Assembly (NCBI RefSeq): GCF_004764705.1
Contig: NZ_SHLX01000036.1
Span: 1 to 64,000 of the forward strand
Direction: 5' to 3'
DNA: 64,000 bases
DNA from: Paenibacillus cymbidii
GTDB taxonomy: Bacteria; Bacillota; Bacilli; Paenibacillales; NBRC-103111
Under the pieces are notes generated by a model. The model made no database searches. It was not told the origin of the DNA and worked only from the letters and a program-made list of their open reading frames with translations. Of the stretch, positions 41,204-50,116 are shown one piece after another (positions within the stretch are counted from its first letter, which is position 1; each line of letters starts with the position of its first letter). The translations under genes and the position numbers were made by a program.

Positions 41204-41270
41204 ATATATGAACATGTATTCATATATTATTGTTGAACTCATTATAGATGGTTTAAAAAATCAATGTCAA
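41204..41270 (-). promoter_or_regulatory. CDF promoter with ArsR/SmtB-type operator
   Basis: On the minus strand TTGACA (41265-41270) and TATAAT (41241-41246) are spaced by 18 bases. Downstream, 41204-41227 is a 24-bp palindrome with arms ATATATGAA and TTCATATAT around CATGTA. This is the known 12-2-12 layout for ArsR/SmtB (CzrA-like) zinc repressors. No ArsR gene is seen in the window. Confidence 0.8.
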
Positions 41271-41344
41271 GTCAAGTTTTGATTTTAATAGGGCGTGAGG
41301 AGATGGTAAATGATAAGGAAGCGAGTCGTTCATCAAAAAAGCGT

Positions 41345-41375
41345 TTGACTAAATATAGGGTACTGGGGTATACTA
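41345..41375 (+). promoter_or_regulatory. copA promoter with CsoR-type operator
   Basis: TTGACT (41345-41350) and TATACT (41369-41374) are spaced by 18 bases. The spacer holds TATAGGGTACTGGGGTATAC, a G-tract pseudo-palindrome typical of CsoR copper-repressor sites, placed to block RNA polymerase until Cu(I) is bound. No csoR gene is in the window. Confidence 0.65.
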
Positions 41376-41445
41376 AATTCAAGAAAGCCATTGAAGAACA
41401 GGGATATGACGTGGGATAAGCGATTCGACAAAGGAGTGGAGCACG

Positions 41446-43674
41446 GTGGAAACAACAGCCGCCAAGACAAAACAGTCGTCTTTTCAAATAACGGGCATGA
41501 CATGCGCTGCTTGCGCTAACCGGATTGAAAAAGGGCTTGGCAAGCTGCCCGGCGTAACCAACGCAACGGTAAACTTTGCGATGGAAACGGCCCGCGTCGA
41601 ATATTCGGCGGGTGAAGTCACGATTGAGGATATGCAGGAAAAAGTCAAAAAGCTGGGCTACGAAGCTTTGGTCAAACAGGAGAATCGGGATGCGGGCGAC
41701 CACCGCCTTCACGAGATTCGCCAGCAGAAGCTGAAATTGCTTGTCTCCGCGATTCTTTCTTTTCCGCTGCTGTGGACGATGGTGGGTCACTTCTCGTATA
41801 CGTCTTGGATGTACACGCCGGAATTCCTGATGAATCCCTGGGTTCAACTTCTGCTGGCCACGCCGGTACAGTTCTACATCGGGAAGCAGTTTTATGTCGG
41901 CGCGTATAAGGCACTTCGGAATCGCAGCGCCAATATGGATGTTCTGATCGCGCTGGGTACATCGGCCGCCTATTTATATAGTCTGTACCTGACGATCGAC
42001 TGGTATGCGGCCGGGGGTCAGATGCATCATAGCCCCGCGCTTTACTACGAAACCAGTGCAGTTTTGATTACTTTGGTTATCATGGGGAAGTTGTTCGAGG
42101 CGCTGGCCAAGGGCCGCACTTCGGAAGCGATCAAGTCGTTGATGGGGCTGCAAGCGAAAACGGCTCTGGTCGTTCGGCACGGCCAGGAAATCACGATCCC
42201 GGTGGAAGGCGTTATCGTAGGGGATGTCGTGCTGGTTCGCCCCGGCGATAAAGTCCCGGTGGACGGCCAAGTGCTGGAGGGCGTGTCATCGGTGGATGAA
42301 TCGATGCTGACGGGCGAAAGCCTTCCGGTAGAGAAGAAGGCTGGCGATGCGGTCATCGGGGCTACCCTCAACAAAAACGGCATGCTGCGCATCAAGGCGA
42401 CCAAAGTCGGCAAAGAAACCGCGCTTGCGCAAATTATTAAAGTCGTAGAAGAAGCCCAAGGCTCCAAAGCGCAGATTCAACGCGTAGCCGATGTGATTTC
42501 CGGCATATTTGTTCCGATCGTTGTAGGAATTGCGCTGGTGATGTTTCTGGTTTGGTACTTCTTCGTTACGCCGGGCGATTTTGCCCATGCTCTTGAAATT
42601 GCCATTGCCATTCTCGTGATTGCTTGCCCATGTGCGCTCGGTTTGGCTACGCCAACTTCGATTATGGCCGGTTCCGGCCGCGCGGCGGAGATGGGCATTT
42701 TGTTCAAGGGCGGCGAACATTTGGAGCAGACGCACAAGATCAATACGATCATTCTGGACAAAACCGGCACGGTCACCAAAGGCAAACCGGAGCTGACCGA
42801 TGTGATCACGCAAGACAACGAAGCGGATTTCCTTCGACTTGTCGGCGCGGCCGAAAAAAATTCGGAACATCCGCTGGCGGAAGCGATTGTGGCCGGTATT
42901 GGAGCCAAACAAATCCAGCTGCCTGGCGCCGAATCGTTTGAAGCCGTTCCGGGCTACGGCATCAAAGCCGTAGTAGAAGGGCGCGAGCTGCTTGTCGGCA
43001 CACGCCGCTTGTTGGAAACGTATAACGTGGATGCGAAGGCGGCTTATGAGCCGATGTCCCGTCTGGAGGAAGCAGGCAAAACCGCGATGCTGGTTGCCAT
43101 CGACAATCGTTACGCCGGTATGGTCGCGGTAGCCGATACGATCAAGGAAACATCGAAAGCGGCGGTGAGCCGCCTGAAGCAAATGGGCATCGAGGTCATC
43201 ATGATTACCGGCGACAACGAACGGACGGCCAAGGCGATTGCGGCTCAAGTCGGCATTGACCATGTGCGGGCGGAAGTGCTGCCGGAAGGCAAAGCCGAGG
43301 AAGTGAAAAAATTGCAGGCCCGGGGCAAAAAAGTGGCGATGGTCGGCGATGGCATCAATGATGCGCCGGCGCTGGCGACGGCGGACATCGGCATGGCCAT
43401 CGGTACCGGAACGGATGTGGCGATGGAAGCAGCAGATGTGACCCTGATGCGCGGGGATCTGGCGAGCATCCCCGATGCAATCTACATGAGCCGCAAGACG
43501 ATGGCCAATATTAAACAGAATCTGTTTTGGGCGCTGGGTTATAACACGCTCGGCATTCCGATTGCCGCAATTGGCTTGCTGGCTCCATGGGTGGCAGGTG
43601 CAGCAATGGCGTTAAGCTCGGTGTCGGTTGTCCTTAATGCGCTTCGCTTGCAACGTGTGAAAGTGCGCCACTAA
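41446..43674 (+). CDS. copA: Copper-exporting P1B-type ATPase
   Basis: A 742-residue Cu(I) ATPase. A single heavy-metal-binding domain at the N-terminus has C20-x-x-C23 (GMTCAAC). Eight membrane helices are expected; the CPC motif is C394-P-C396. The phosphorylation site is D438 in DKTGT. TGES (MLTGES), the SEHPLAEAI nucleotide-site His, and MVGDGINDAPAL are intact. It pumps cytoplasmic Cu(I) out at the cost of ATP. The GTG start follows AAGGAG. It is divergent from the zinc exporter and precedes a metal-binding-type lipoprotein. Confidence 0.95.
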   Translation: METTAAKTKQSSFQITGMTCAACANRIEKGLGKLPGVTNATVNFAMETARVEYSAGEVTIEDMQEKVKKLGYEALVKQENRDAGDHRLHEIRQQKLKLLVSAILSFPLLWTMVGHFSYTSWMYTPEFLMNPWVQLLLATPVQFYIGKQFYVGAYKALRNRSANMDVLIALGTSAAYLYSLYLTIDWYAAGGQMHHSPALYYETSAVLITLVIMGKLFEALAKGRTSEAIKSLMGLQAKTALVVRHGQEITIPVEGVIVGDVVLVRPGDKVPVDGQVLEGVSSVDESMLTGESLPVEKKAGDAVIGATLNKNGMLRIKATKVGKETALAQIIKVVEEAQGSKAQIQRVADVISGIFVPIVVGIALVMFLVWYFFVTPGDFAHALEIAIAILVIACPCALGLATPTSIMAGSGRAAEMGILFKGGEHLEQTHKINTIILDKTGTVTKGKPELTDVITQDNEADFLRLVGAAEKNSEHPLAEAIVAGIGAKQIQLPGAESFEAVPGYGIKAVVEGRELLVGTRRLLETYNVDAKAAYEPMSRLEEAGKTAMLVAIDNRYAGMVAVADTIKETSKAAVSRLKQMGIEVIMITGDNERTAKAIAAQVGIDHVRAEVLPEGKAEEVKKLQARGKKVAMVGDGINDAPALATADIGMAIGTGTDVAMEAADVTLMRGDLASIPDAIYMSRKTMANIKQNLFWALGYNTLGIPIAAIGLLAPWVAGAAMALSSVSVVLNALRLQRVKVRH

Positions 43675-43703
43675 TCGGAACTTCGGAATGGAGCGAATCT
43701 ACA

Positions 43704-44504
43704 ATGAAAAAAACGATGACGCTTATGTTGGGCGGAGTGTTGGCTGTTGGCTTGCTGGCGGCTTGCAGTACGCCGAAGGAAAGTGCCGACGGACACGGCG
43801 GCTCCCATCAACGCGGAGCCTATCAAGCTTCCTTTTCGTTTGCATCAGGTGCAGCGAAAGCATCCGAAAACACGAAGCTGGCTATTCAGGTGACAGACGC
43901 CAACGGCAAGGCCGTCCAGGATTTTGAAATCAACCACGAAAAACTGATGCATCTGATCATCGTGAATAAGGATCTGTCTTTCTTCAACCATATCCATCCC
44001 GAATGGGACGGAAAAGGAACGTTCACGGTAGACACCTCGTTTCCAAGTGGCGGTGAATACAAGCTTTTTGCCGATTTTGTTCCGAAAGGCGGATCGGGCG
44101 CAACCCTGGGCGAATGGGTGAAAGTAGACGGAGAAACCAAACCGCAGGCAAGCGTCACAGCGGATGCGAAGTTGGTGAAGGTGGTGGACGGCAAAGAAGT
44201 CACGCTGGCGCTTGGCGGCACAAAGGCGAAAACTGAAGCCAAGCTGACTTTTACCGTCAAGAACGACAAAACGAAAGAAGGCATCAGCAATCTGGAACCA
44301 TACCTCGGCGCTGTCGGGCACGTCGTCATTTTATCGGAAGATACCGAGCAATACCTCCATGTGCACCCTGTGGATGAAAAAGCGTCCGGACCGGAAGCGC
44401 AATTTATGACGACTTTCCCGAATCCCGGCACGTATAAAATTTGGGGGCAGTTCCGGCATCAAGGAAACGTCTTTACGGTCCCTTATGTCGTGGAGATTCA
44501 ATAA
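43704..44504 (+). CDS. Copper-associated lipoprotein with repeated His/Met-rich beta domains
   Basis: A 266-residue lipoprotein with lipobox LLAAC (Cys21). The mature protein has a His/Gly-rich start (DGHGGSHQRG) and two similar beta-sandwich segments resembling YtkA/FixH-like domains: HEKLMHLIIVNKDLSFFNHI followed by HPEW, and GHVVILSEDTEQYLHVHP. Each holds a paired HxxxH or MH...HxHP cluster that could bind copper. It starts 29 bases after copA and is closed by a strong terminator, so it is probably in the copper operon as an extracytoplasmic copper chaperone or scavenger. Confidence 0.75.
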   Translation: MKKTMTLMLGGVLAVGLLAACSTPKESADGHGGSHQRGAYQASFSFASGAAKASENTKLAIQVTDANGKAVQDFEINHEKLMHLIIVNKDLSFFNHIHPEWDGKGTFTVDTSFPSGGEYKLFADFVPKGGSGATLGEWVKVDGETKPQASVTADAKLVKVVDGKEVTLALGGTKAKTEAKLTFTVKNDKTKEGISNLEPYLGAVGHVVILSEDTEQYLHVHPVDEKASGPEAQFMTTFPNPGTYKIWGQFRHQGNVFTVPYVVEIQ

Positions 44505-44549
44505 AGCTGCTTTGTTTGTCTTTTTCAGACGCGGCGATCAACAACTTGA

Positions 44550-44580
44550 AGCTCTCAAGGATAACCTTGGGGGCTTTTTT
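44550..44580 (+). terminator. Intrinsic terminator of the copper operon
   Basis: AGCTCTCAAGG pairs with CCTTGGGGGCT (two G-T pairs) around ATAA, followed by TTTTTT. Confidence 0.85.
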
Positions 44581-44631
44581 CAATTTTGTCGTCTGATATA
44601 ATGATCGTGATAGAACGTAGGAGGAAAGCAA

Positions 44632-45993
44632 ATGAGCGCCAAACCCAAACTGGTCGTCACGGAAACGGAACCGACGCCGATTGTAAAGGATTTTATGACG
44701 TTCGCGGCATACGCGGAAAAGCACGAGATCCTGTTGACGAAAAAACTAAAATGGTTGCCACGCGCAGACTTGCAGTCCCTCAACAAGCTGATGACCGTTC
44801 CGGAACCGGAGGTTACGGATTACTCCGATCAGAAGGCCTATCCGCTGTTGACCCTGTTTCATCATCTGGCGCTGGCCGCGAAGCTGTTTCGCACGGAACC
44901 GCATTCAAGCGGCCAACAAATACTGCTCCCTACCGAGCGGTTGCCTTTGTTCTACAGCCTTACCCCCACGGAAAAGTATATTTCTTTGCTGGAAGCGTTT
45001 TGGGTCGATGCAGATTGGTCGACCATGACGATGACCCATAATAACATGGGGCTTCTGCTGGAGGTTCGCACGGTGTTCGAATATTTGGAGAATCTTCCTT
45101 CAGGGTGCCTGATTGATGGGAGTGGCGACGATGGCCAAAAACTTTTTCAACTTCGATGGCGATGGGGCTATTTTATCCATTATTTTCGGTATTTCGGATT
45201 CTGGGTGACGACGGCGAACAAAGCGCCGGCTATACCATCAAGATCCAAGTTTGACTATCCGCTGCAAACACTTGCTCCGACTAATTTGTTTTATACCCTC
45301 GGCATGGAGCTTATCAAGACCAGGGATTTGCAAAGCTGGAACGTGAATCTGCGGCGTGAATTAGGCGATTGGCGCGGTATTCCCGGAGAACCGTTCTGGG
45401 AATATGAAGATGAAGATGAAGATGAGAATCAAGATGAGAATGAAGTTGAAAATGAAGATGAAGATGAAGATGAAGATGAGAATGAAAATGATGATGAGTG
45501 GGTGGCGATAGATTTCGCTGAATCGCTGGTTCATCTTTTTCCTGAAGGCGAATTGACTCAATGGTTGCCAAGGCTAACCGGTAAGTTTTTTGATGGCACG
45601 TATACGCTTCAAGTAGTCGTCCGCCGAAACTGCTGGAGGCGGATTCGTCTCTCGTCGCATGCTACTTTATACGATCTGCACGCGGTGATTCAGCAGGCAT
45701 TCGATTTCGACGATGACCATCTGTATGCTTTTTTCCTGGATGGAAAGAAATGGTCAACCAAGCGCGCGTTTTATTCGCCGGATGATGATGACGGGCCAGC
45801 TGTAACCGAGGCTTATCTGGGAGAATTGGATTTGTCGGTGGGGCAAACGTTTGTGTATGTGTTCGATTACGGCGCTGAATGGGTTTTCAAAATAACCGTC
45901 GAGAACAGTGAGCCGACCGACACGCATCAGTTGCAACCTCAAGTAATTGAATCGAATGGCGCAGCTCCCAGGCAGTATAGAGACTATGAGTAA
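44632..45993 (+). CDS. pRiA4b ORF-3-like protein with acidic repeat tract
   Basis: A 453-residue protein. The last ~150 residues match the plasmid pRiA4b ORF-3-like family (TLQVVVRRNCWRRIRLSSHA; LHAVIQQAFDFDDDHLYAFF; VFDYGAEWVFKITVE). The first ~230 residues are an unrecognised domain seen in related Bacillales proteins. Between them is an Asp/Glu/Asn run of about 30 residues, coded by a degenerate hexanucleotide repeat. ATG 44632 follows GGAGGAAA. Members occur on plasmids and near mobile DNA, but no transposase accompanies it. Its function is unknown. Confidence 0.75.
   Translation: MSAKPKLVVTETEPTPIVKDFMTFAAYAEKHEILLTKKLKWLPRADLQSLNKLMTVPEPEVTDYSDQKAYPLLTLFHHLALAAKLFRTEPHSSGQQILLPTERLPLFYSLTPTEKYISLLEAFWVDADWSTMTMTHNNMGLLLEVRTVFEYLENLPSGCLIDGSGDDGQKLFQLRWRWGYFIHYFRYFGFWVTTANKAPAIPSRSKFDYPLQTLAPTNLFYTLGMELIKTRDLQSWNVNLRRELGDWRGIPGEPFWEYEDEDEDENQDENEVENEDEDEDEDENENDDEWVAIDFAESLVHLFPEGELTQWLPRLTGKFFDGTYTLQVVVRRNCWRRIRLSSHATLYDLHAVIQQAFDFDDDHLYAFFLDGKKWSTKRAFYSPDDDDGPAVTEAYLGELDLSVGQTFVYVFDYGAEWVFKITVENSEPTDTHQLQPQVIESNGAAPRQYRDYE
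45405..45498 (+). repeat. Degenerate GAAGAT hexanucleotide tract in coding sequence
   Basis: Repeated units of GATGAA, GATGAG and AATGAA keep the frame and encode an acidic linker. Slipped-strand changes in multiples of six would vary linker length without breaking the gene. Confidence 0.8.
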
Positions 45994-46055
45994 GCATTTT
46001 TCGTTGCCGCGGCAGCACCGTGGACACTCTCACGGCATCATGCGGGGCCGGGCAA

Positions 46056-46253
46056 CGAAAATAGCCCGTAAAAAATGGCTTATTTGCTCGATTTGGAGTG
46101 CTTCGTCGGAAATAGCCAGTGAAAACAGGGCTTATTTGCTCCGCCTGGCCCTCAAATCGGGCATTTAGCCGAAATACGCAGTGATTTCACTGGGTATTTT
46201 GGAAAGACTGTCCGTTTTAGGCGAAATAGGCAATAAAACATGGCCTATTCTAC
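46056..46253. repeat. Cluster of four short palindromic elements
   Basis: The 349-base gap between the pRiA4b-like gene and the AraC gene contains four imperfect hairpins with arms like GAAATAGCC and GGCTTATTT. They lie at 46056-46090, 46107-46142, 46168-46202 and 46220-46253, with centres about 52, 60 and 52 bases apart. A half copy lies at 40181-40195. The copies diverge in loop and arm sequence, so they are not a CRISPR. A REP-like or MITE-like origin is possible. Nothing else was seen in the gap. Confidence 0.65.
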
Positions 46254-46342
46254 AAGACGTTTCATCGGAGCGGAGCGGTAGTGAAGCGGATGGGTCAGCT
46301 GGCGAGGAGACGGGAGCGGAGAGAGAGGGAGGGATTGACTTA

Positions 46343-47206
46343 TCAAAATGGTCGCGTTTTCCTGTAGGCGCCCGGCCTTGTCCCCGTTGCGGACTTGAAC
46401 GCCTTGGAGAAGTGATGAACGTCGGCAAAGCCGCAATATTCGCTCGTTTGCTGCAACGACCAACCGTCCTTCAACAATTCCTTGGCGTGCTCGATTCGAA
46501 GCCTCATCAAATACCGGTAGGGAGTCGTCCCGAAATGCCGCTTGAACAGTACGGAGAATCGGGACGGGGACAAGCTGGCTCTCCGGGCCATATCGTCGAC
46601 GTTGATCGGGTCGGACAGATGAAAGGCGAAATAAGACGTGATCCAATTCAGGAAAGGCTGGGAGGCCAAGGCGGCAGGCTGCGGTTTCATGTACGTTTTA
46701 AATACGAGCGTCAACCATTCGTGAGCATGTCGATTGGCTTCCATGATGCCGATGTATGTCTGAAGCTGCCAGCACTCGATCATCTTCAACGTGACGTCCC
46801 TCAACTTGTTTTTGAGAGGCGCATTAATGTGGAACGGGATTTGCAAGTCTTCGCAATCGCGAAGCCTCGGCTGCATAAAGGAAGCATACGCAGACATGTC
46901 CAGTTGGCCGGGCTTCGTGACGAAACTGGTTTCCCGTTGCGGATTATAGAAGAAGTCCAGATGCACGTACGGATTGATCGTGTTGTCGAGCCCCCGGATC
47001 GTGTGAACGTCGCCCGGCTGAAGCAGGCAAAGATCGCCCGGTTCCACACGATTCGCGACTCCGCCGATGGTCACCTCGAACGTTCCTTCCTGCATGTAAA
47101 TGATGACGTAATCGAGCAAATTGCGTTCGCCGAGAAAAAAGGGAGGGCGGATCGCATAGTCGGCGCTTCGAATAAAGGGAGTGATGACGTGCTCCGATAG
47201 TTTCAC
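46343..47206 (-). CDS. AraC family transcriptional regulator
   Basis: A 287-residue AraC regulator. The N-terminal cupin has VIIYMQEGTFEVTIGG and PGDLCLLQPGDVHTI. The C-terminal helix-turn-helix pair is INVDDMARRASLSPSRFSVLF and SLQQTSEYCGFADVHHFSKAF. GTG at 47204-47206 is chosen because AGGAG lies 7 bases upstream and the homology begins there; an in-frame ATG at 47281 lacks a ribosome site. It is divergent from the GH116 gene across ~150 bases, so it probably senses the product or substrate of that glycosidase and controls it. Confidence 0.88.
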   Translation of the reverse strand: MKLSEHVITPFIRSADYAIRPPFFLGERNLLDYVIIYMQEGTFEVTIGGVANRVEPGDLCLLQPGDVHTIRGLDNTINPYVHLDFFYNPQRETSFVTKPGQLDMSAYASFMQPRLRDCEDLQIPFHINAPLKNKLRDVTLKMIECWQLQTYIGIMEANRHAHEWLTLVFKTYMKPQPAALASQPFLNWITSYFAFHLSDPINVDDMARRASLSPSRFSVLFKRHFGTTPYRYLMRLRIEHAKELLKDGWSLQQTSEYCGFADVHHFSKAFKSATGTRPGAYRKTRPF

Positions 47207-47355
47207 GCGAATTCTCCTGGCTGTGGCGTCTGCAAAACAATCGTTTTTGACATCAAATTCGCAACGATTATCCAATGGCATCCTGCTGCATTTCGATTAC
47301 ACTGTGCTCATGTGACAAGGGTAGTATACCATTTCGCAAAACGAGGTTAAAGCAC

Positions 47356-49902
47356 ATGAGAAAAACGTATATCGGCGAAAAATCGAGGGAAATCCGGTTT
47401 CCGCTCGGCGGAATCGGCAGCGGGTGCATCGGGCTTGCGGGCAACGGCCGGCTCGTGGATTGGGAAATATTCAATCGTCCGAACAAGAACAGTTTCAACG
47501 GTTTTAGCCATTTTTCCGCGAAGGCGGAAAGAGGCGATCAACTGCTGGACGCGCGTGTGTTGAACGGAGATTTGCGAGGCCATTACGTCGGTGAGTCGCT
47601 TCGGGCAGCCCCGTTGCATAGCGGATACGGCTTCGGCCCCGAGAGTCAGACGATGGCGGGAATGCCGCATTTTGCAGAGACGAGTTTTATCGGCGAATTT
47701 CCAATTGCCGAAATGACGTTCAAGGACGCGGCTTTCCCCGGGGATATCCGTCTGATGGCGTTTAACCCGTTCATTCCGTTGCAAGAGGACGATTCAAGCC
47801 TTCCCGCAGCGTTCTTCGAATGGGAAATCGCCAATCCGACGGAGGACCCGATTCGTTATACCGTTGCGTTATCGGCCGGCAATCCGCTTCCGACGCAGCA
47901 GGTATTTCAGCGATATGCCCAAATGAGCGCAACGGGCGATCGTACCCTGCATACGATTCAAACCGGTTCCAATCAATACAGCGCCGATCATGCCCTTTAT
48001 GGTGATATTACCCTTGCGACGGACGCTGAAGATGTCAGCTATCAGGAATTTTGGTACCGCGGCGGCTGGTGCGATAATCTGGAAATGTTTTGGCGGGATT
48101 TCGCGCGCCCCGGCCCGCTGAACAACCGTAATTATCCCGAGAGCGAACCGCCTCCCGTCCGCAAGGATACGGCCACATTGGCGGCGCGAGCAGAGCTGCA
48201 GCCTGGCGAAAAAAAGACGTTCCGGTTTCTGATCGCCTGGAACTTCCCGAATGTAGAGAATGTCTGGAATCCGAACCCATCGGGCCCTAACGCGTGGACG
48301 AATTATTACGCCTCGCTGTTCGAAGATTCCCGCGCAACGTCCCGATATGCGTTCGAGCATTGGGCTCGTTTGTACCGCGAGACGCTGGCGTTCAAAACGG
48401 CTTTGTTCGAATCCACCTTGCCTGAAGCGGTCGTCGAAGCGGTATCCGCGAATTTGTCCGTTATCAAGACACCTACCGTACTGCGTCTGACCGACGGTTC
48501 GTTGTACGGATTTGAGGGAAGCATTGCGGATATCGGCAGCTGCGAAGGTTCTTGCACGCATGTCTGGAATTATGCATACGTTGTTCCGTTTTTGTTCCCT
48601 CGCTTGGAACGAAGCATGAGAGAGTTGGACTTCAAGCACAACAGGCGCGAAGACGGCCGTATGTCGTTCCGGCTGATGCTTCCGCCCGGCCGCAAACGAA
48701 TGGATTTCCGGGCTTGCCCGGACGGGCAATTCGGCGGCGTGGTCAAAGCTTATCGGGACTGGAAAATCAGCGGCGACACGGAATGGCTCCGTTCGATTTG
48801 GCCGGACATCCAATCTTCGCTCACTTATGCCTGGGCGGAGTCAAACGAAGATCGATGGGACCCCGATCGGACAGGCGTGCTTTGGGGGCGGCAGCATCAT
48901 ACGCTCGATATGGAGCTTTACGGGCCGAACGCCTGGCTTACCGGCTTTTATTTGGCCGCGCTCAAAGCCGGCGCCGAAATGGCCGCCTGCTTGGGTGAAA
49001 CCGCCGACGCGGAGCAGTTTCGCGCCATTTATGCGAAGGGCAGAACGTGGGTTCATGAACATTTATTTAACGGGAATTATTTTATCCAGCAAGTCGATCT
49101 TGGGGATCGTTCCTTGCTCGAACGCTTTGACGAGAAGACGGTCGGCGTTTATTGGAATGAAGAGCTTAAAGAGATCAAATACCAGATCGGGAACGGCTGC
49201 GGCATCGATCAAGTTGTCGCCCAATGGCACGCGAACCTTTGCGGGCTTGGGGACATTTACGATAAGGAGAAGACGCGCTCGGCGCTGCTGTCGCTGTACA
49301 AGCATAATTTCAAACCGAGCATGCGCGGGGAGGCAAACACCTGGCGAATTTATTCGTTGAACGACGAAGGCGGGCTCGTCATCTGCACATGGCCGGAGGG
49401 CGCCAACAAGCCCGCGATTCCGCTGACTTACAATTCGGAAACGATGACGGGCTTCGAGTACCAAGCGGCGGCGCATATGATCCAAGAAGGACTATTGAAC
49501 GAGGGCTTGTCCGTCGTGAAAGCCATCCGGGATCGTTACGACGGAGAGAAGCGCAACCCGTGGAACGAGATCGAATGCGGAAGCAACTATGCGCGGTCGA
49601 TGGCCAGCTACTCGCTTCTGCAAGCTTACGGCGGCTTCGAATACGACATGGCAGCGGGCAGGATCGGATTTCATCCGGCGCACATGCCCGAGAACGGCGT
49701 TTTTCGTATCCTGTGGTCGCTTGATCAGGCGTGGGGCGTATACGAACAAACGACGGAGAAGGCAACGATTACAGTAATTGCCGGGAAATTAAACCTTCAC
49801 TCGATAAGCGTATGCAACAAAGTAAAGGCTTTCAAGCATGCTGTTACAGTCGATTCGGCAAATCCCTTGACGGTTTTGATCGAGCGGGATCATCTTAGGT
49901 AA
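47356..49902 (+). CDS. GH116 family beta-glycosidase
   Basis: An 848-residue glycoside hydrolase with the GH116 layout (GBA2/TxGH116-like): N-terminal beta-sandwich (IRFPLGGIGSGCIGLAGNG) and a C-terminal (alpha/alpha)6 barrel. The likely nucleophile is the Glu in QHHTLDMELYGPN and the acid/base the Asp in GCGIDQVVAQWHANL, both in the expected contexts. There is no signal peptide, so it cleaves imported beta-glucosides, xylosides or related substrates in the cytoplasm. ATG 47356 has ACGAGG about 10 bases upstream. It is controlled presumably by the divergent AraC protein and followed by a strong terminator. Confidence 0.88.
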   Translation: MRKTYIGEKSREIRFPLGGIGSGCIGLAGNGRLVDWEIFNRPNKNSFNGFSHFSAKAERGDQLLDARVLNGDLRGHYVGESLRAAPLHSGYGFGPESQTMAGMPHFAETSFIGEFPIAEMTFKDAAFPGDIRLMAFNPFIPLQEDDSSLPAAFFEWEIANPTEDPIRYTVALSAGNPLPTQQVFQRYAQMSATGDRTLHTIQTGSNQYSADHALYGDITLATDAEDVSYQEFWYRGGWCDNLEMFWRDFARPGPLNNRNYPESEPPPVRKDTATLAARAELQPGEKKTFRFLIAWNFPNVENVWNPNPSGPNAWTNYYASLFEDSRATSRYAFEHWARLYRETLAFKTALFESTLPEAVVEAVSANLSVIKTPTVLRLTDGSLYGFEGSIADIGSCEGSCTHVWNYAYVVPFLFPRLERSMRELDFKHNRREDGRMSFRLMLPPGRKRMDFRACPDGQFGGVVKAYRDWKISGDTEWLRSIWPDIQSSLTYAWAESNEDRWDPDRTGVLWGRQHHTLDMELYGPNAWLTGFYLAALKAGAEMAACLGETADAEQFRAIYAKGRTWVHEHLFNGNYFIQQVDLGDRSLLERFDEKTVGVYWNEELKEIKYQIGNGCGIDQVVAQWHANLCGLGDIYDKEKTRSALLSLYKHNFKPSMRGEANTWRIYSLNDEGGLVICTWPEGANKPAIPLTYNSETMTGFEYQAAAHMIQEGLLNEGLSVVKAIRDRYDGEKRNPWNEIECGSNYARSMASYSLLQAYGGFEYDMAAGRIGFHPAHMPENGVFRILWSLDQAWGVYEQTTEKATITVIAGKLNLHSISVCNKVKAFKHAVTVDSANPLTVLIERDHLR

Positions 49903-49960
49903 GCCGTATACGGATTGAATAATCCATATTCGTAGTCATGATCATAGATGCATGCGACAA

Positions 49961-49989
49961 GGAACCGGGAAACCGGGTCCATTTTTTTT
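49961..49989 (+). terminator. Intrinsic terminator of the GH116 gene
   Basis: GGAACCGG-GAAA-CCGGGTCC hairpin (one mismatch, tetraloop) followed by A and eight Ts. Confidence 0.85.
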
Positions 49990-50056
49990 GTGCGGCAAGG
50001 CTTTGTCAGCGAATTTTATTGGTTCCATGCGTGTAAATGTCATTTCAAAATGGACG

Positions 50057-50085
50057 TTGATATATAACATCATCTGATATATCAT
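50057..50085 (+). promoter_or_regulatory. Promoter with GntR-type palindromes
   Basis: TTGATA (50057-50062) and TATCAT (50080-50085) are spaced by 17 bases. TTGATATATAAC covers the -35 and the palindrome TGATATATCA (50075-50084) covers the -10. The same pair of words recurs at 53113-53133, consistent with repression by the GntR protein encoded at 51592. Confidence 0.65.
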
Positions 50086-50116
50086 AGAAATATCGCGCCA
50101 CGAATAGGGGGAGAAG

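Noticed and set aside
41301..41419. Short frame with a GAGGAG-like site before copA
   Set aside because: It overlaps the copA promoter and CsoR-type site and has no recognisable homology, so it is probably not translated.
44632..45993. Transposase or insertion sequence
   Set aside because: The pRiA4b ORF-3-like family is named after a plasmid, but no transposase motif, terminal inverted repeats or target duplication was found.
46056..46253. Possible CRISPR array
   Set aside because: The units differ in sequence, are themselves palindromic, have no constant repeat with unique spacers, and no cas gene is present.
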